From Magnetospirillum sp. 64-120 (GTDB lineage Bacteria; Pseudomonadota; Alphaproteobacteria; Rhodospirillales; Magnetospirillaceae): DNA of 64,000 nt. The stretch spans positions 152,606 to 216,605 of the forward strand of contig MKVK01000008.1 of assembly GCA_001898825.1 (NCBI GenBank), in the 5' to 3' direction. The notes beneath the pieces were generated by a model. The model had not been told where the DNA came from and did not search any database. It saw only the letters and a program-made list of their open reading frames with translations. Of this stretch, positions 54,806 to 63,173 are shown piece after piece (within the stretch, counting starts at the first letter, position 1; each line of letters begins with the position of its first letter). Position numbers and translations under genes: made by a program.

Positions 54806-55380
54806 TGGTGGCGATGGCGGCGCTGCTGGTCAGCGGGCCGGCATTGGCGGGCGAGCGCGAGTTCGACCTGGGTTGGGCGCGGCCCGGCATGATGCAGGGG
54901 CAGTTCCGTTTCGGCGCCTGGCCGCCCGGCATGGCTATCCGCTGCAGCGACGACCCCGACCTGCCCAAGGATCTGGGCCAGTTGCTGTACATGCCCAAGC
55001 CGATGATGGATCTGGGCGCCACACGCTGCGCGCTGATGAAGGTGGACGACAAGGGGGTGTGGAAGCCGGCGCAACGCAAGATCGCCGGCATCCCGTTGGA
55101 AATGTCGGCGACCTTCGCCCCCGACATGCAGGGCACGCGGCGTTTGGTGCAGTTGTTCATGACCGGCCCGCGTGACGCCTATGCCGGTCTGGTCCGTCAC
55201 TTCGTCGCCCGTTTCGGCCCGCCTAGGGACGAAAGCGAACGCATGGTCCATTGGCAGACCGCCAGTAACGAAGCCCTGGTCATGCATGAAGAAGGCGAGA
55301 CGGTCTTGGGCATGCTGGTGGACACCAAGCTGCAGGACGCCATGAACCAAAGGCTGGAAGAGGGGCGTAAACGGAAGTAG
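54793..55380 (+). CDS. exported protein of unknown function, copy 1 of a tandem pair
   Basis: A 195-residue protein from ATG 54793 (AAAGGA upstream), overlapping the hydrolase by 13 bases. Sec signal MFKVMVAMAALLVSGPALA. The mature start EFDLGWARPGMMQGQF, the ICRCSDD-like Cys region, and GATRCALM recur in the next gene, so the two are paralogues. No known family recognised; the two conserved Cys suggest one disulfide. Function unknown; periplasmic location inferred. Confidence 0.75.
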   Translation: MFKVMVAMAALLVSGPALAGEREFDLGWARPGMMQGQFRFGAWPPGMAIRCSDDPDLPKDLGQLLYMPKPMMDLGATRCALMKVDDKGVWKPAQRKIAGIPLEMSATFAPDMQGTRRLVQLFMTGPRDAYAGLVRHFVARFGPPRDESERMVHWQTASNEALVMHEEGETVLGMLVDTKLQDAMNQRLEEGRKRK

Positions 55381-55444
55381 CCCATGCGGATGGTGCATGC
55401 GCGAAGACAATGACGCGCTGCAATATATGTGACATCATCTTTGC

Positions 55445-56023
55445 ATGAGAAAGAGTCTCGGCACCTTGGCGATGATGATGTGCTCTTGGTCCGCATGGGC
55501 CGGGGATGCGACCTTTGACCTTGGTTTCGCCCAGCCGGGCATGGCCCAGGCCCAGTTCCGGGAATTCGGCGGCGATGGCCGCCAGGTGATCTGTTCCGAC
55601 GAAGCCGACCATCCCCGGGAAGTGGATTTCCGTGTCAGCAAGGGCGTCGCCCGTGTTGGCGCTATCCGTTGCGGCCTGTTCGCCACCGATTCCACCGGGC
55701 AGTTGCGGCCGCATCCGCACATGGTGGCGGGATGGCCGGCCGAGGTGTGGGCGATGTTCCTGCCCGATGCCGCCGGGACACCGCGTCTGGTCCACCTGAA
55801 GCTGAATCTGCCGGCAGGGGCCTTCGACGATCTGGCCAAGGCCTGGAACCAGTCCCTGGGCCTGCCCTCCTATCGCCGCGACAAGGTGGTGCATTGGAGC
55901 AATCCGCGCAGCGACGCCATGATCGTCGGCGACGGCGATTCCCAGGTCCATGCCTATGTCATGGACAACGACCTGCACGACAGCGCCAACCGCCGCCTGG
56001 GGCAGATGCCGGCGCGGCATTAA
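55445..56023 (+). CDS. exported protein of unknown function, copy 2 of a tandem pair
   Basis: A 192-residue paralogue of the preceding gene, with signal MRKSLGTLAMMMCSWSAWA. The alignment is FDLGFAQPGMAQAQF and VICSDEAD versus copy 1, and GAIRCGLF for GATRCALM. The 64-base gap includes a possible promoter, so copy 2 may be regulated separately. It converges on the Sel1-like gene. No known family; the pair looks like an old duplication with about one third identity by eye. Confidence 0.75.
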   Translation: MRKSLGTLAMMMCSWSAWAGDATFDLGFAQPGMAQAQFREFGGDGRQVICSDEADHPREVDFRVSKGVARVGAIRCGLFATDSTGQLRPHPHMVAGWPAEVWAMFLPDAAGTPRLVHLKLNLPAGAFDDLAKAWNQSLGLPSYRRDKVVHWSNPRSDAMIVGDGDSQVHAYVMDNDLHDSANRRLGQMPARH

Positions 56024-56037
56024 GCCCGGCGACAAGA

Positions 56038-57243
56038 TCAATTACAGTTGGTATCGCGTCTCTCGCGGCTTAGGGCGCTCTGGATGTCGGGCGACATGTC
56101 CACGGCCTTGGCCACCTCGTGGGCATCGACCAGCATCAAGCAGCGTAGGTCCTTGGCCTGTTGCGGCGTCAGTCGTTCCTGGTTCAGGTCGAGGCGTTGC
56201 GACAAGCTCGCCGCTTGCACCAGGCCGATGACGCCAAAGGCCGGGGACGCCATGGACGGGTTCTTCTGGAACACCATGGTGCCGCCGCCGCTGACCTTGG
56301 GATCGGGGTCGAAGGCGGCGAAATTGCTGTTGGTCGCCGATCCGCCGTAAACGAAGGCCGGTTGGTAGCGGACATGGGTGATCCGGGTGGCTTTTTTGCG
56401 CAAGTTCGCGGGCAGCGCGTCGGCCATGTCGACGGCGCGGCGCATCAGCGCCATGAAGGCGTGGTTGTCGGCGGCGGGATAACCGTGAAGGGTGCGGCCT
56501 TTGTAGGTTTCGGTGGGGGCGTCGAACACCGAAGCCAAGGCGGCGTCGTTGACCGCTTCACGGGCGGCCGGCAGGATCGCCTCCAAACTCTCGGTCATGG
56601 TCCTTTCCGACAGGTTTTCGTTGACCATCAAGATGGTCATCCCCTTGTGGCGGATGACCGAGGCGTTGGCGCCGTCGCCGACGAAGATCACCGCCGGTAG
56701 GGTCAGCAGATACAGCATGGCCTGGGGGTTGCGGCTGGACGCGTCGATGACGAAATCCTTCCACCATTGCTGCAATTGTTGCGGTCCTTTCTTGACGTTG
56801 CCGGCATCGCCGTATTTGGTGGGCACGGTCGTGTCGTCGGAACAGGAACTGGTTATCTTGGGCTGCCAGCCTTCCTGGCGCCGCCGGACCTGCTCGAAGC
56901 CCGTCATGTCCAACTGGTTTTCCAGTTTCGAGGCATCGGGCCGAGCCTGCCTGATCTGCGACAATCCGGCCAGTTTTAGCCAGACCAGACCGGCGATCAC
57001 GTCCTTGGCAGCCCCCTGGCCCTCGCTGACCATGCGGCCGACCAGCCATTGCGCCGGGGCGAAGCCATTTTCCGCCAAGGGTTCCAGCACGTCCTGGGCC
57101 TCATCGAAACGACCGGCCGTATAGGCTTCGTAGCCTTGTTTCCATGCCTTGGCCAAGCTGAGGCCGAAACACGGGGTGGCGGCGGCTGGGGCGCTGGTGG
57201 CGGCGAAAGTCAGCAGCATGGCGGAAAGGATCAGGCGTCGCAT
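56038..57243 (-). CDS. exported Sel1-repeat-like protein of unknown function
   Basis: A 401-residue protein with signal peptide MRRLILSAMLLTFAATSAPA. Residues about 30-100 are a pair of Sel1/TPR-like repeats (AYTAGRFDEAQDVLEPLAENGFAPAQWLVGRMVSEGQG). The rest (about 130-400) is an unrecognised domain with VIFVGDGANASVI and VMVNENLSERTMTESL. It resembles no peptidase I know. Divergent or convergent neighbours give no clue. Ends with a terminator-free gap before the reductase gene. Confidence 0.72.
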   Translation of the reverse strand: MRRLILSAMLLTFAATSAPAAATPCFGLSLAKAWKQGYEAYTAGRFDEAQDVLEPLAENGFAPAQWLVGRMVSEGQGAAKDVIAGLVWLKLAGLSQIRQARPDASKLENQLDMTGFEQVRRRQEGWQPKITSSCSDDTTVPTKYGDAGNVKKGPQQLQQWWKDFVIDASSRNPQAMLYLLTLPAVIFVGDGANASVIRHKGMTILMVNENLSERTMTESLEAILPAAREAVNDAALASVFDAPTETYKGRTLHGYPAADNHAFMALMRRAVDMADALPANLRKKATRITHVRYQPAFVYGGSATNSNFAAFDPDPKVSGGGTMVFQKNPSMASPAFGVIGLVQAASLSQRLDLNQERLTPQQAKDLRCLMLVDAHEVAKAVDMSPDIQSALSRERRDTNCN

Positions 57244-57311
57244 GGTCTACCCTTGGGCAAGTTGCGCGCCGATGATCGCCTAATAAGGGTGTATGCGCAA
57301 TCAAAGGGGTT

Positions 57312-57343
57312 AAAAAAAACCCCTTCCTGCACGCAGGAAGGGG
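57312..57343 (-). terminator. terminator of the ferredoxin-reductase gene
   Basis: Read on the minus strand: CCCCTTCCTGC / GCAGGAAGGGG stem (57343-57333 and 57330-57320) followed by a T8 run (57319-57312). It ends the reductase/diiron transcript. Confidence 0.9.
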
Positions 57344-57374
57344 CAATCCGGCAACCAGGGACCCGGGGTGGGGT

Positions 57375-58424
57375 TCAGACCACGGGCGCCAGCCTGTCGG
57401 CGGGCGGTTGCTCCGGTTTGTGTTGGGGGAAATAGCCCTCGGTGTGGATCAGTTCGGGCTTGGCGCCCAAGGCCTTGGCGGCGGCGACACAGGCTTCGAC
57501 GAATTCGGGGCTGCCGGCGACGAACACCGAATGGTTGGACAGGTCCTGGAACAAATCGGGCAGGATGGCGGGGATGCGTCCCATGCGGCCGTCATGCTTT
57601 TCCTGGGTCAGGGTGGGCACGAAGCGGAAGCGGCGGTTGCGCGCCTGCCACAGCGCCATGGTGCCCTGGCAATAGATGTCTTCTCGGGTCTTGCCGGAAA
57701 ACACCAGGGTGACGGGCTGGTTATAGCCGCGACGCAGGGCGGCTTCGGCCAGGCTCATGATCGGGGCCAGGCCGGACCCGGCGGCCAGGCACAGGACCGG
57801 GGTGTCCACCGACGGGTCGCCGATGAAGGTGCCATAGGCGCCCGACACCTTGATCATGTCGCCCACTTGCACTTTGTCATGCAGCCAGCGGCTGGTGGCG
57901 CCGTCGTCGACGCGGGTGATGTGCAAAACGATCTCGCCGTCGGGATTGGGGGCGTTGGCGATGGAATAGCACCTGGGCGGCGCGCCTTCCCGCTCGTCGC
58001 CCAGCACCAGATACTGGCCGGGCCAAAAGCGCATGGGCTTGCCCACCGGACGCAGGCGGAATTCGGTGATGCGCGGCGTGCGGGCGAACTTGTCGACCAC
58101 CACGAACAGCATGTTTTCGCGCGGCGGGAACAGCTTGGGCTTGGCGTCGTCGGTGCCCCATTCGATTTCCAGCAGTTCCGACAGCGGCTTGGCCATGCAC
58201 ATCAGGCCGAAACCTTCCTTGCGTTCGTCCTGGGACAGCGCCATGTCCAGCACCATGCCCTGGTCGAACTGGCCGGACGTGACCTTGACCTTGCATTCGC
58301 CGCAAGCGCCGGCGCGGCAATTGTTGGGCAGGGCATAGCCCGCCTTTTCCAGCGCCGACAGCACGGTCTCGCCATCGGGGCATTCAACCTCGCGGCCCGA
58401 AGGCAGCAGACGGATTCGACTCAT
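57375..58424 (-). CDS. 2Fe-2S/FAD/NAD oxidoreductase (MmoC/BenC-type reductase)
   Basis: A 349-residue electron-transfer protein. Residues 1-90 are a plant-type 2Fe-2S ferredoxin (C36, C41, C44 and C76); residues about 100-210 bind FAD (PPRCYSIANAP) and 220-340 bind NAD(P)H (LCLAAGSGLAPIM). This ferredoxin-NAD reductase fusion is the architecture of MmoC and BenC, which feed electrons to oxygenases. The adjacent diiron gene is the obvious partner. A 27-base inverted repeat sits between them. Length is normal for the type. Confidence 0.92.
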   Translation of the reverse strand: MSRIRLLPSGREVECPDGETVLSALEKAGYALPNNCRAGACGECKVKVTSGQFDQGMVLDMALSQDERKEGFGLMCMAKPLSELLEIEWGTDDAKPKLFPPRENMLFVVVDKFARTPRITEFRLRPVGKPMRFWPGQYLVLGDEREGAPPRCYSIANAPNPDGEIVLHITRVDDGATSRWLHDKVQVGDMIKVSGAYGTFIGDPSVDTPVLCLAAGSGLAPIMSLAEAALRRGYNQPVTLVFSGKTREDIYCQGTMALWQARNRRFRFVPTLTQEKHDGRMGRIPAILPDLFQDLSNHSVFVAGSPEFVEACVAAAKALGAKPELIHTEGYFPQHKPEQPPADRLAPVV

Positions 58425-58463
58425 TTCCCCACCTCGATGTCTTGTTCTTTATTGGGACCAAGG

Positions 58464-58487
58464 GCCGGCGGGGTCGCCCCCGCCGGC
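58464..58487. repeat. inverted repeat between reductase and diiron genes
   Basis: GCCGGCGGGG (58464-58473) and CCCCGCCGGC (58478-58487) are perfectly paired around TCGC. No T-run follows on the minus strand, so it may be an attenuator or a stabilising hairpin between the two coding regions. Confidence 0.6.
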
Positions 58488-58522
58488 TTGGGTCATATTT
58501 AGATTGGGACGGACAGGACCGA

Positions 58523-59551
58523 TCAGAAGACCGGGATGATGTCCTTCATGTCGATGTCGGTGACTTCCTCGCCGGTGATGCCGACTTCCGGGATAGCCGG
58601 GAAGGGGATGCCGTAACGGTCCAGCACGCCCTTCAGGTTCAGCATGGCGTTCTTCCAGTTTTCCAGCTTGGCTTCATAAGCGGGGATGTGGAAGCCGGCG
58701 TTGCGGGCGATTTCTTCACCCTTGCGCTGGTTGGCGATGAAGTCTTCCGGCAGGTCCCAGAAATCCATCGGCGGCTCGAACAGCACGGCCGACAGGAACA
58801 GGTAACCGGCGCGCACCTGCTTGGTGATCAGCGAGGCCTCTTCCTTGGGCAGCTTGGGATAGTCGCGTTCCATCAAGGCCATGCAGATGGCCATGTGGCG
58901 GCCTTCGTCGCGGCCGATGTTGCGGAAGCCTTCCTTGAACACCGGTTCGGTGCAGCCGGCGGCCATCTGGTGGAAGATGGTGGCGGCGGCGATTTCGCCC
59001 ATCAGGAACGACGAGAACAGCACGGCCAGCGAATACTTCGGCACCGCCTGCTTGTAGCCGTTCCAATAGCGGCCGCCGTTGAAGTACAGCCACTTGGCGT
59101 TCTTCTGCAGCGCCTTGCCGATCTCGGTCTTGGGCTGATAGGTGATGGGGTCGGTGTGTTCCAGCAGCTTGGTGATGGCCAGGCCGCACATCTGTTCGTG
59201 GTTCTGCTCGTCGCGGGTCACCGAGAAGAAGCAGCGGCGGACCGGGTCTTCTTCGTGGTTTTCATAGGTCTTGATGAAGGCCGAGGCGAAGACCGGCGGG
59301 GCCGAGGCGTCGAACACCGACAGCAGGGTCCACCAATAGGCGATGGCTTCGCGTTCTTCCCACGAATACTTGGACACGTCGAAGGTGTCCCACGGCAGCT
59401 TGGACGGATCCCAAGCTTCGCGCAGCGACGCCGCCCACACTTCTTCCATCTTCTTGCTCTGGGCGTGCCAGGACAGCGGATAGACGTTGGGCTGTTCCGT
59501 TTCCGGCGGGAATTCCATGGTGAGAGCAAGCTTCTCGTTCGAGGCGCTCAT
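58523..59551 (-). CDS. putative diiron-carboxylate oxygenase/ferritin-like protein
   Basis: A 342-residue helical protein. Ferritin-like diiron motifs are present: E115xxH118 (RDEQNHEQ), E186 in LMGEI and E216xxH219 (IGRDEGRH), with D81 or E97 as the probable helix-1 ligand. No tyrosyl-radical or long hydrophobic anchor is seen. The paired reductase suggests an oxygenase or desaturase driven by NAD(P)H, with the diiron site in this protein. It is much smaller than BMM alpha subunits and not a recognised AurF; the substrate is unknown. Start ATG 59551. Confidence 0.75.
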   Translation of the reverse strand: MSASNEKLALTMEFPPETEQPNVYPLSWHAQSKKMEEVWAASLREAWDPSKLPWDTFDVSKYSWEEREAIAYWWTLLSVFDASAPPVFASAFIKTYENHEEDPVRRCFFSVTRDEQNHEQMCGLAITKLLEHTDPITYQPKTEIGKALQKNAKWLYFNGGRYWNGYKQAVPKYSLAVLFSSFLMGEIAAATIFHQMAAGCTEPVFKEGFRNIGRDEGRHMAICMALMERDYPKLPKEEASLITKQVRAGYLFLSAVLFEPPMDFWDLPEDFIANQRKGEEIARNAGFHIPAYEAKLENWKNAMLNLKGVLDRYGIPFPAIPEVGITGEEVTDIDMKDIIPVF

Positions 59552-59731
59552 CTGTCGCTCCTAAAAGTGGGCCGGCATGATTGGCCGGGGGTTGCCTCCG
59601 ATGGCGCGGGTTGTCTCCGGCGCCCTTGATGAGTCAAAATATGATACATTGTTTTTCATTAGTCAAAGAAAAATGTGTCGCTTCGATAAAGTTAAAATAT
59701 CCGCAGAAAATAAGGGAATTAACGGCATAAA

Positions 59732-59773
59732 AAGGGCGCCATGATCATCATTGTGATGCGTCAAGGCGCCCTT
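59732..59773 (-). terminator. terminator of the liv operon
   Basis: Minus strand: AAGGGCGCC / GGCGCCCTT (59773-59765, 59740-59732) with T-run beyond (59731-59728), 32 bases after the livF stop. The rest of the 253-base gap, 59552-59727, is AT-rich around 59640-59720 and must hold the diiron-gene promoter. Confidence 0.85.
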
Positions 59774-59804
59774 GAGTGTGCAAATATGCCGAATTTAAAT
59801 AGGG

Positions 59805-60509
59805 TTACAGGCCCAAGTAGGCGGCCTTGACCCGCTCGTCCCCCAACAGCACCTGGGCGTCGTCGGACATGGTCACCAAACCGGTTTCCATGACATAGCC
59901 CCGATCGGCGATGCCCAGCGCCTGGAAGGCGTTCTGTTCCACCAGCAAGATGGTCATGCCTTGGGCCTTCAGGCGTTCCACCGCGTTGAAGATCTCGCCC
60001 ACCAGCAAGGGCGCCAGACCCATGCTGGGTTCGTCCAGCAACAGCAGGCGCGGGTTGCTCATCAGGGCGCGGGCCATGGCCAGCATCTGCTGCTGGCCGC
60101 CCGACAACAGGCCGGCGGCCTGTTTGCGCTTGGTCTTCAGGATGGGGAAGGTGTCGTACATGCGCTCCATGTCGTCGGCGGGCTTGGCGCCGCGCCGGCG
60201 ATAGGTGCCCATCAGCAGGTTGTCCTCGACGCTCATGGGGGCGAAGACCTGGCGGCCTTCGGGGACCTGGGCGATGCCCAAGGCGACCCGCTTGAAGGCG
60301 GGCATCCTGGTGATGTCCTGGCCGTCGAAGCGGATCGAACCGGCGCTGATCCCTTGCACGCCCGAAAGCGAGCGCAACAGCGTGGTCTTGCCGGCGCCGT
60401 TGGCGCCGACCAGGGCGACCAGCTCGCCGCTTTTCACCGTGATGTCGACGCCCTTCAGCGCCTTGACCCGGCCGTAATGGCTTTCCAGTCCTTGGATTTC
60501 CAGCAGCAT
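59805..60509 (-). CDS. livF: branched-chain amino acid ABC transporter ATPase LivF
   Basis: A 234-residue ATPase from ATG 60509 with AAGGAGG upstream. Walker A GANGAGKTT, signature LLSGGQQQM, Walker B LLLLDEPSMGLAP. Begins MLLEIQGLESHYGRVKALKG, the LivF sort. It energises high-affinity leucine/isoleucine/valine uptake together with LivG. Last gene of the operon, 10 bases after livG. Confidence 0.93.
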   Translation of the reverse strand: MLLEIQGLESHYGRVKALKGVDITVKSGELVALVGANGAGKTTLLRSLSGVQGISAGSIRFDGQDITRMPAFKRVALGIAQVPEGRQVFAPMSVEDNLLMGTYRRRGAKPADDMERMYDTFPILKTKRKQAAGLLSGGQQQMLAMARALMSNPRLLLLDEPSMGLAPLLVGEIFNAVERLKAQGMTILLVEQNAFQALGIADRGYVMETGLVTMSDDAQVLLGDERVKAAYLGL

Positions 60510-60519
60510 GGCGGCCTCC

Positions 60520-61281
60520 TTAACCAACGTTGCCCAAATAGGCGGCGATGACGTCGGGGTTGGATCGGATCTCGGCGGGGGTGCCCTCGGCCAGCTTGGC
60601 GCCGTAATCCAGCACCAGGATGTGGTCCGAGATGCCCATCACCATCTTCATGTCGTGTTCCACCAGCACCACGGTGATCCCCTGGGCGGCGATGCGCTTG
60701 ATCACCTCATCCACTTCGCGGGTCTCGGTGTCGTTCAGGCCGGCGGCGGGTTCGTCCAGCAGCAGCAATTTGGGCTTGGCCGCCAGGGCGCGGGCGATTT
60801 CCAGGCGCTTCAAGGCGCCATAGGACATGGCCGACGCCTCGGCGTCGCGGTATTGCGACAGGCCGACGAAATCCATCAGTTCCCAGCAATGCTTGCGGGT
60901 TTCCACTTCCGAACGGGCCAGGGACGGCAGGCGCAGCAGCGAGTGGAGCAGCCCTTTTTGCAGATGCAGGTGGGCGCCGACCATGACGTTTTCCACCGCG
61001 CTCATGTTGTGGAAGATCTGCAGGTTCTGGAAGGTGCGGTTCATGCCCAAGGCGGCCAGCTTGTGCGGTTCGACGCCGCCGATCTCGCGGTCGGCGAAGC
61101 GCACCGAGCCGCTGGACGGCGTGTAGACCCCGGTGATCAGGTTGAACAGCGTGGTCTTGCCGGCACCGTTGGGGCCGATGATGGAATGGATGGTTCCCGG
61201 CTCGATGGTGAACGACAGGTCACGGATGGCCGAGACGCCGCCGAAGCTCTTGGTCAGGTTGGTGACTTTCAGCAGGCTCAT
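60520..61281 (-). CDS. livG: branched-chain amino acid ABC transporter ATPase LivG
   Basis: A 253-residue ATPase: MSLLKVTNLTKSFGGVSAI, Walker A GPNGAGKTT, signature SYGALKRLE, Walker B LLLLDEPAAGLN. The start overlaps the livM stop (ATGA at 61278-61281). It pairs with LivF in the ABC dimer. Confidence 0.94.
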   Translation of the reverse strand: MSLLKVTNLTKSFGGVSAIRDLSFTIEPGTIHSIIGPNGAGKTTLFNLITGVYTPSSGSVRFADREIGGVEPHKLAALGMNRTFQNLQIFHNMSAVENVMVGAHLHLQKGLLHSLLRLPSLARSEVETRKHCWELMDFVGLSQYRDAEASAMSYGALKRLEIARALAAKPKLLLLDEPAAGLNDTETREVDEVIKRIAAQGITVVLVEHDMKMVMGISDHILVLDYGAKLAEGTPAEIRSNPDVIAAYLGNVG

Positions 61282-62222
61282 GGGGCCTCCTTGCGGCGCA
61301 GCTTCTTGGCGATGGTGGGAACCAGGCCCTTGGGCATGAAGATCATGGTGCCCATCATGATGGCCCCCAAAATGATGGGCTCGAAATCCTCGATCGAAGC
61401 CAGCACGTTGGGCAGCAAGGTCATGATGAACGCCCCGACCACCGATCCCATGACCGAGGCCATGCCGCCGAACACCGCCATGACGACGAATTCCACCGAC
61501 TTGATGAAGCCCAGGATGGACGGCGTCACGGTGGGGGTGTGATGGGCGAACAGCGAACCGGCGAAGCTGGCGAACATGGCCGAGATGACGAAGATCAGCA
61601 CCTTGTAATGGGTGGTGTCGATGCCGACGACGCGGGCGCCCACTTCGGCGCCGTGCAGCGCCCGCAGCGCCCGGCCGATGGGCGAGTTGATCAGGTTGGT
61701 GGCCAGCCACACGGACGCCAGCAGGCAGCCGCCCACCAGCCAGTACCAGGACTTTTCCGTCTGGAAGGCGAAGCCGAAGACGCTGAACGGTTCCGCCGAC
61801 ATGCCGTCGGGGCCGCCGGTGATCTGCGCTTCGGTGTTCAGCACGATGGAAATGATGACGCCGATGCCCAAGGTGGCCATGGCCAGATAATGGCCCTTCA
61901 GCCGCAGGATGGGGCGCGCCACCACATAGGCCAGCACGCCGACGCCCGCCATGCCGGCACCCATGGCGGTCAGGGAATGCCAGCCATAGGTGGTGGTCAG
62001 GATGGCGCTGGCATAGGCGCCCAGGCCGAAAAAGGCGGCGTGGCCCAGGCTGATCTGTCCGGCATAGCCGATCAGCAGGTTCAGGCCGACGACGACGATG
62101 GCGTTCAGGCCGGCGTTGATCAGCACGTCGTAGTGATAGTCGTTCCGCACGCCCAGAGGCAGCAGAGCGATGCAGGCGGCCAGGATCAACAGGCCGCGAT
62201 GGCGTTGCAAGAAGGCGCTCAT
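61278..62222 (-). CDS. livM: branched-chain amino acid ABC transporter permease LivM
   Basis: A 314-residue permease with about nine hydrophobic segments, LLIGYAGQISLGHAAFFGLGAYA being the LivM family mark. The start overlaps the livH stop by 4 bases (ATGA). With LivH it forms the membrane channel. Confidence 0.92.
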   Translation of the reverse strand: MSAFLQRHRGLLILAACIALLPLGVRNDYHYDVLINAGLNAIVVVGLNLLIGYAGQISLGHAAFFGLGAYASAILTTTYGWHSLTAMGAGMAGVGVLAYVVARPILRLKGHYLAMATLGIGVIISIVLNTEAQITGGPDGMSAEPFSVFGFAFQTEKSWYWLVGGCLLASVWLATNLINSPIGRALRALHGAEVGARVVGIDTTHYKVLIFVISAMFASFAGSLFAHHTPTVTPSILGFIKSVEFVVMAVFGGMASVMGSVVGAFIMTLLPNVLASIEDFEPIILGAIMMGTMIFMPKGLVPTIAKKLRRKEAP

Positions 62223-63094
62223 ACCCGGTCGATCCCTTTCTTGCCGAACAGTCCGTTGGGACGGGCCACCAGCACCACCAAGATGATGACGAAGGCGATG
62301 GCGTCCTTGTAAGCCGACGAGATGTAGCCGGCGCTCATGGATTCGACGATGCCCAGGATCAGGCCGCCGGCGACGGCGCCGACGCCGTTGCCAAGGCCGC
62401 CCAGGACCGCCGCGGAAAAGCCCTTCAGCCCCAGCATGATGCCCGATTCGTAGGACACGAAGGTGATGGGGGTGACGACGATGCCGCCGACTGCGCCCAA
62501 CAGCGCCGACAGGGCGAAGGCCGACAGCAGCACCCATTTGGTGTCCACGCCCATCAGCCGGGCGGCCAGGGCGTTGTAGGCGGTGGCCAGCATGGCCTTG
62601 CCGGCCAGGGTGGCGTTGAAGAACCAGGCCATGACCAGGATCAGGGCGGCAGCCACACCCATCACCCACAGGCTTTGCGGCATCAGGGTGGCGCCCATCA
62701 GATTCAGCGGCGTTTCGCCGGAAAAATGCGGCAGCGAGTGGATGTCCTTGCCGAACACCAGCTGCACGATGCCGCGCAGGAAGATCGAGGCGCCGATGGT
62801 GATGATGATCAACGCCACCACGTCGGCGTCACGCGCCGGCTGGATGGCGAACTTGGCCAGCGCCATGCCCACGGCCATGGTGACCAGGGTGGCCAGCATG
62901 ATGGCCACCGGCAGCGGCAGGCCCGCCGCCATCAGGGCCACGGTGCTCATGCCGCCAATGACGATGAACTCGCCCTGGGCGAAGTTGATCACGTGGCTGG
63001 CGTTGTAAATGATGGTGAAGCCCAGGCCGACAAGGGCGTAGATGGCGCCGCTGGTCAGGCCGGCCAGGATGAACTGGATCGACGACTCAAGCAT
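62219..63094 (-). CDS. livH: branched-chain amino acid ABC transporter permease LivH
   Basis: A 291-residue permease, MLESSIQFILAGLTSGAIYALVGLGFTIIYNASHVINFAQGEF at the start, the LivH signature. About eight membrane helices. It follows livK after an 80-base gap with a hairpin, the usual arrangement in which livK mRNA is protected for higher expression. Confidence 0.92.
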   Translation of the reverse strand: MLESSIQFILAGLTSGAIYALVGLGFTIIYNASHVINFAQGEFIVIGGMSTVALMAAGLPLPVAIMLATLVTMAVGMALAKFAIQPARDADVVALIIITIGASIFLRGIVQLVFGKDIHSLPHFSGETPLNLMGATLMPQSLWVMGVAAALILVMAWFFNATLAGKAMLATAYNALAARLMGVDTKWVLLSAFALSALLGAVGGIVVTPITFVSYESGIMLGLKGFSAAVLGGLGNGVGAVAGGLILGIVESMSAGYISSAYKDAIAFVIILVVLVARPNGLFGKKGIDRV

Positions 63095-63114
63095 GGAAAC
63101 CCCCGTTGCGACCC

Positions 63115-63138
63115 GCCCGCGCCGGGGATGGCGCGGGC
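63115..63138 (-). repeat. livK-livH intergenic hairpin
   Basis: GCCCGCGCC (63115-63123) / GGCGCGGGC (63130-63138), loop GGGGAT. No T-run, so probably a stabiliser of upstream mRNA. Confidence 0.6.
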
Positions 63139-63173
63139 AAGCCCCAAGTGGTGTCAGAAAGGGATGGAAACGG

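Noticed and set aside
59621-59645. An FNR/NnrR-like site (TTGATGAGTCAA) upstream of the diiron gene
   Set aside because: The half-sites are two bases too close for the TTGAT-N4-ATCAA spacing.
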